A stretch of DNA of 64,000 bases. Source: Ornithinibacillus salinisoli (GTDB lineage Bacteria > Bacillota > Bacilli > Bacillales > Amphibacillaceae). Shown in pieces: positions 60,492-64,000 of this stretch. A program made the position numbers and the translations under genes. The DNA is taken from the NCBI RefSeq assembly GCF_042682545.1, contig NZ_JBHUHQ010000015.1, one strand, 5' to 3'. The notes beneath the pieces are model-generated. The model saw only the letters and a list, made by a program, of their open reading frames with translations. It had not been told where the DNA came from and made no database searches. Position 1 is the first letter of the stretch. The number at the start of each line of letters is the position of its first letter.

Positions 60492-61649
60492 GTGCGAAAC
60501 AGGAAATACTACAATAAATTAATCCAGAAAAAATTAAAACAAAAAAACAGTTTGCACCAAAAATCAATAGTTAAAAAGCCTTCTAATCATAACCTGCCTA
60601 TTCCGAAAAAAACATTAGGTGCAAAAATGAACAAGGGCCACTCAAAATGGAAACTGCCAAGCGTCCTCATTATTGGCCTCGTATTTATCATTCTAGTTAT
60701 TCCTACATTAATTGTTGTGCCATACATTTCTAATGACCCATATGAGGCTTCTACAGTTGAACAGGAATCGAATTATGAGGAAATACTGGAATCTGACTCA
60801 GCAGTTACGGTTTCCGTTATGCGTACTCAGACAGAAAGCGTTGAAGATGTACCATTAGAAACCTATGTATCTCGAGTTGTGGCATCTGAAATGCCAGCGG
60901 AGTTTGAGATGGAAGCATTGAAATCGCAAGCCCTTGCAGCTAGAACCTATATCGTGAATAAATTGTTGTACCAAAAAGAAGGGGCAGAATCCGATGTGAG
61001 TGATTCCAAATTTGATCAAGTATATAAAGGCGAAAGTGAGCTTCGAGATAACTGGGGGAATAAATATAATGCTAATATGAAAAAAATTATGGAAGCAGTA
61101 GCTGCAACAGAAGGAGAAATTTTGACATATAATAATGTACCTATTGACCCACAGTTTTTTTCTACTAGTAATGGTTATACCGAGAATTCTGAAGACTATT
61201 ATAAGAATGAAATGCCTTATTTACGAAGTGTCGCAAGTCCTTGGGATAAAGAGAGCTCGCCATACTTTTTAGACCAAGAGACGTTCACGATTGAAGATGT
61301 TGAAGGAAAGCTAGGAATGGACCTTCCAGATAATAATCAATTTGCTATTGAAGTAACTCGAACTGAAAGTAATCGTGTAAAAGAACTGAAACTAGGAGAT
61401 CATACTTTTACCGGAAGAGATGTGCGAGAGGCACTTGAATTACGATCAAGTGATTTTACCGTTGAACAAAAGAATGAACACCTGATCTTTAGAACAAAGG
61501 GTAATGGGCATGGTGTAGGAATGAGTCAATATGGAGCAAACGGCATGGCGAAGGAAGGAAAAACGTACAAGGACATTGTACAATATTATTATACAGATGT
61601 AGAAATAAGTACAGTCTCCGATTCTGCGCCAGCATTAGTAGTAAGATAG
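60492..61649 (+). CDS. spoIID: stage II sporulation protein D (lytic transglycosylase)
   Basis: 385 residues from GTG 60492 behind AAAGGAGGG. A basic N-terminus of ~55 residues, one membrane helix (about 58-80), then the SpoIID/LytB domain with the catalytic Glu in ASEMPAEFEMEALKSQALAARTY and the GNGHGVGMSQYGANGMA signature. With SpoIIM and SpoIIP it drives engulfment by degrading septal peptidoglycan. It is about 40 residues longer than B. subtilis SpoIID, mostly in the N-terminal cytoplasmic part. Confidence 0.94.
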   Translation: MRNRKYYNKLIQKKLKQKNSLHQKSIVKKPSNHNLPIPKKTLGAKMNKGHSKWKLPSVLIIGLVFIILVIPTLIVVPYISNDPYEASTVEQESNYEEILESDSAVTVSVMRTQTESVEDVPLETYVSRVVASEMPAEFEMEALKSQALAARTYIVNKLLYQKEGAESDVSDSKFDQVYKGESELRDNWGNKYNANMKKIMEAVAATEGEILTYNNVPIDPQFFSTSNGYTENSEDYYKNEMPYLRSVASPWDKESSPYFLDQETFTIEDVEGKLGMDLPDNNQFAIEVTRTESNRVKELKLGDHTFTGRDVREALELRSSDFTVEQKNEHLIFRTKGNGHGVGMSQYGANGMAKEGKTYKDIVQYYYTDVEISTVSDSAPALVVR

Positions 61650-61652
61650 AAG

Positions 61653-61680
61653 ATAGCCAGTCAGTAGGCTGGCTATTTTA
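61653..61680 (+). terminator. terminator of spoIID
   Basis: ATAGCCAG (61653-61660) pairs with CTGGCTAT (61669-61676), followed by TTTA. Confidence 0.8.
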
Positions 61681-61843
61681 GTTCAAAATACCAACCAAAC
61701 TACTAAAATAAGCTTCATATAATAGCAGTAAACGCTTAATATCCCCAATTTTTCACAAAAAACTCATAAAAACGTAAAAAAAATTGTATTGGATGTATAG
61801 TTTTCCCTTTTTCTGATCACAATGGTTGTTGAGGTGATGATCA

Positions 61844-62686
61844 ATGAAAGAGGAAAACAAAGGCGCTTCAAAAAATAAGTGGAGCAATATTTTCCGCAAA
61901 AAATGGTTCTTCCCAGCAGTTTATTTAACGGTTGCTGCAATTTTGTTAGCTGTAGTTGTATGGTATCAAAACCTGGATAATCAAATTCCAGAAGAAGTTA
62001 CCGATGGCGATGAGTTAACAGAGAATTATTCACCAAGTGAACATGGTGATGCAGAAACTGTGATGGATCAGCAAGAGGTTATTAAAATGCCTGTAAATGA
62101 TCACGACCAAGCAGAAATCGTAACTAAATACTATGATTACAACGCAGACGAAGCGGATCAAGCAAATGCACTGATCCTGTATAACAACCGTTATTATCAG
62201 AGCACAGGTATTGACATTAAATTTGCTGATGACAATGCATTTGACGTTTTAGCATCTTTAAGTGGTACGGTTACGGAGGTAAAAGAAGATCCTTTACTTG
62301 GAAATGTCGTAGTCTTATCACATGCTAATGATGTTACAACCTATTATGCTAGTCTTGGAGAAGTTAATGTAGAACCAGACGATGAAGTAAAACAGGGTGA
62401 CGTTATTGGAACAGCTGGAGAAAATTTATTCGGAAAAGATAATGGGACACATGTTCATTTTGAATTACGTAAAGATGGACAAGATGTAAATCCGGAAGAC
62501 TTTTTTAACCAGCCTCTAAGTAAGCTAGATGCTTCTGGAGATGAGGGCGCGACTGAAGAAGAAGATAGTGAAGAAAACAGTGGCGATCAACAAGAAAACA
62601 AAGACGAGGAAGAACCAGACAATGATTCTGACGAAGAGTCAGATGAGGAAGAAACAAGCAGTATTTCTACAGACGATGAGGAGTAA
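61844..62686 (+). CDS. spoIIQ: stage II sporulation protein Q (SpoIIQ)
   Basis: 280 residues with one membrane helix (about 22-42) and a LytM/M23 domain (about 120-225). The first zinc-ligand position reads YQSTGID instead of HxGxD, while HVHFEL is kept, as in Clostridium-unlike Bacillus SpoIIQ, which is a structural partner of SpoIIIAH rather than an active endopeptidase. The last ~50 residues are almost purely acidic and probably disordered. It is made in the forespore and exposed between the membranes. Conserved position after spoIID. Confidence 0.93.
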   Translation: MKEENKGASKNKWSNIFRKKWFFPAVYLTVAAILLAVVVWYQNLDNQIPEEVTDGDELTENYSPSEHGDAETVMDQQEVIKMPVNDHDQAEIVTKYYDYNADEADQANALILYNNRYYQSTGIDIKFADDNAFDVLASLSGTVTEVKEDPLLGNVVVLSHANDVTTYYASLGEVNVEPDDEVKQGDVIGTAGENLFGKDNGTHVHFELRKDGQDVNPEDFFNQPLSKLDASGDEGATEEEDSEENSGDQQENKDEEEPDNDSDEESDEEETSSISTDDEE

Positions 62687-62697
62687 ATCCTTACTTT

Positions 62698-62733
62698 AAT
62701 CCTAGTAAATTTATTTTACTAGGATTTTTTTTT
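62698..62733 (+). terminator. terminator of spoIIQ
   Basis: AATCCTAGTAAA (62698-62709) pairs with TTTACTAGGATT (62715-62726), followed by a run of T. Confidence 0.92.
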
Positions 62734-63135
62734 GGGCCTTTACTAGTAGAAGTGATGAAGAATACTAGGTAATTAGGTGGCAAATCGGGTGAATGGGAAC
62801 ATGGTTATGTGTAAAGTATCCTATTTATTCACCACTCTTCGACAAAAGACTCTCTCTATCAATCATTTTCCTAGAAAATTGTCGAACGATTCTACCTTGT
62901 TTTTAGAGATATATGTGATAATATTAGTTTATCTTACACATATTTCAGGAATCTAGCAAAAAAATCGTAATAATTTTCTAAGATATACTTCTTCAGAAAC
63001 AAAATCCATAAAAAATTATTTTTTTGTGTTCTTCTAATAGGAAAAAACTACTAATGACAAACACCCCAAAGAACGTTACGTGATTACAACGCGCTAGAAA
63101 TAAATCTCCTTAAGATTGGAAAGGCAGGATCACCG
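62734..63135 (+). promoter_or_regulatory. upstream region of the AimR-like gene with two inverted perfect Spo0A boxes
   Basis: TTCGACA (62838-62844, within TTCGACAAAA) and TGTCGAA (62880-62886) are perfect 0A boxes in inverted orientation, 42 bp start to start, about four helical turns. Downstream, TGTGATAAT (62914-62922) resembles an extended -10. Beyond this the gap is AT-rich with no ORF. Confidence 0.6.
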
Positions 63136-64000
63136 ATGATGAACTCTGACAATATCAAGTTAACGACTAGTTATATGTCCACAATGACAGAATTGACGAT
63201 GGGACAAGTGATTTTATTGTTAAGCCAAGAACATGATGATCAAGTAGCTATCGATCTAACACGAAAATATTGTTTGCAGTCTACTTCAAGTGAAATTCAG
63301 AAGAAGGGTTTGGAATTTTTATATATCAATAATTTTTATGATGATTTACAGCAATTGATATATATCAATGAGGAGTCAGAATCTATTTCTAATCGTTTAT
63401 GGGCGAAAGTTTACCAAATTGTATTGGATAGACGTATCAAACGATATCCTCCAGAAGTATTACGACATGAGTTGCAGCGGATAAAAACTGATGAACCTGA
63501 ATTAAAATGTCTCAAAGAGTTTGTAATTGTCGATACGTATTATGATCAGCTCGATTTTAGTAAAATTGGAAATTTTTTAAGTAAGCAGCAAGTGTTGTTT
63601 GATGCAATTGATGACCATTTTATGCTTTCTTCTTTTAATTTACGGTTGTACCAGAAATTATTTATTTATTATTGGAAAAGAAATGAATTAATCATGGCTC
63701 GAAAGTATGCATTCCGTGCTATCAATCAGACAAATAGCCCAAAAACAAAATTGAACATGCATATCAACTTAGGGCTAACCTATTCATTTGATACGTATTA
63801 TCAAGGGATGTACCATTTAAAAGAAGCATTAAAAATTGCAAAAAGATATAATTTAAAGCAACGAATTTATTCCATCGAGAACTATAACATTCCGTTTCTA
63901 TCAGCCATCTTTAAAAAAGTAAATGGAATCACTTCCAATGATATTACGGAACAAGCTCATATTGAAATTGCAAAAGGAAATAACGATAAAGCAATAAAAT
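63136..64000 (+). CDS. AimR-like peptide-pheromone receptor (partial, no N-terminal HTH)
   Basis: 288 codons run off the right edge. The start ATG 63136 (or 63139) follows AAGGCAGGAT; the same frame is closed by TGA at 63055 and offers no earlier start. The protein is an all-helical TPR-like solenoid. Segments such as LTRKYCLQSTSSEIQKKGLE, NMHINLGLTYSF and DITEQAHIEIAKGNNDKA follow, from memory, the pattern of AimR receptors of SPbeta-group phages (KDYCL, YLTIGNSYLF, LQEQAH...KA). The usual N-terminal HTH is missing because the frame begins near the first repeat, so it may bind a peptide or protein rather than DNA. No phage genes are nearby. An RRNPP/Rap-type relative is the alternative. Confidence 0.62.
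   Translation, partial: MMNSDNIKLTTSYMSTMTELTMGQVILLLSQEHDDQVAIDLTRKYCLQSTSSEIQKKGLEFLYINNFYDDLQQLIYINEESESISNRLWAKVYQIVLDRRIKRYPPEVLRHELQRIKTDEPELKCLKEFVIVDTYYDQLDFSKIGNFLSKQQVLFDAIDDHFMLSSFNLRLYQKLFIYYWKRNELIMARKYAFRAINQTNSPKTKLNMHINLGLTYSFDTYYQGMYHLKEALKIAKRYNLKQRIYSIENYNIPFLSAIFKKVNGITSNDITEQAHIEIAKGNNDKAIK

Noticed and set aside
63136..64000. Beginning of an SPbeta-like prophage
   Set aside because: No integrase, repressor, attachment site or other phage gene is visible within the window; this can only be judged from sequence to the right.

Overview
The window is a low-GC Bacillaceae chromosome segment. Gene content and order match the spo0F to spoIIQ side of the Bacillus subtilis map, and the deviations (peptide-operon insertion, 21/41-bp intergenic repeats, acidic tails) suggest an Oceanobacillus/Virgibacillus-like moderately halotolerant spore former. 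That genus-level statement is inference. No rRNA, tRNA, IS element or CRISPR array was recognised.

Layout. (1) 1-905, minus strand: a small XRE regulator overlapping a membrane-protein gene that runs off the left edge. (2) 1282-13065: an acyl-CoA catabolic cluster with an FeS electron-transfer protein (FadF type), thiolase, 3-hydroxybutyryl-CoA dehydrogenase, two acyl-CoA dehydrogenases, a MeaB GTPase, a TetR regulator and fused isobutyryl-CoA mutase IcmF. TetR-type palindromes lie at its two visible control points, one with a near-cre site. (3) 13316-22739: rpoE, pyrG (with a CTP-sensing GGGC/attenuator leader), a divergent spo0F, fbaA, tal, murA2, glpX, rho and a zinc-free L31 gene with its own promoter and structured leader. 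(4) 23005-25814: tdk, then a repeat-flanked island with a CBS-domain gene (minus strand) and a NERD-domain gene. (5) 26143-36461: prfA, prmC, spoIIR, ywlB, tsaC, mntP, ywlE, a chemoreceptor, rpiB, ywlG, glyA, upp. A dense DnaA-box cluster lies in front of tsaC. (6) 36506-39911: mnaA and a Vpr-like secreted subtilase, between upp and the ATP synthase genes. (7) 40343-47591: atpIBEFHAGDC, with several hairpin-bearing intercistronic inserts. (8) 47978-50404: DUF1146, ywmB, murAA. (9) 50766-60317: a dpp/ykf-like operon for uptake and dismantling of murein peptides, without the ykfB epimerase, inserted between murAA and spoIID. (10) 60492-62686: spoIID and spoIIQ. (11) 63136-64000: the 5' part of an AimR-like peptide-receptor gene without room for the usual N-terminal HTH, preceded by two perfect inverted Spo0A boxes.

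How the parts work together. The acyl-CoA cluster can carry isobutyryl/butyryl-CoA to acetyl-CoA except for a missing crotonase step, with electrons passed to FadF. The wall-related genes (two MurA paralogues, MnaA, murein-peptide operon, SpoIID/SpoIIQ) and the housekeeping genes are interleaved with eight short tandem-repeat arrays. All are based on about 21 bp (two helical turns) and share the core GAGCGA or its complement. Together with the DnaA-box cluster and the 0A-box-preceded AimR-like gene, these arrays are the least explained signals in the window.
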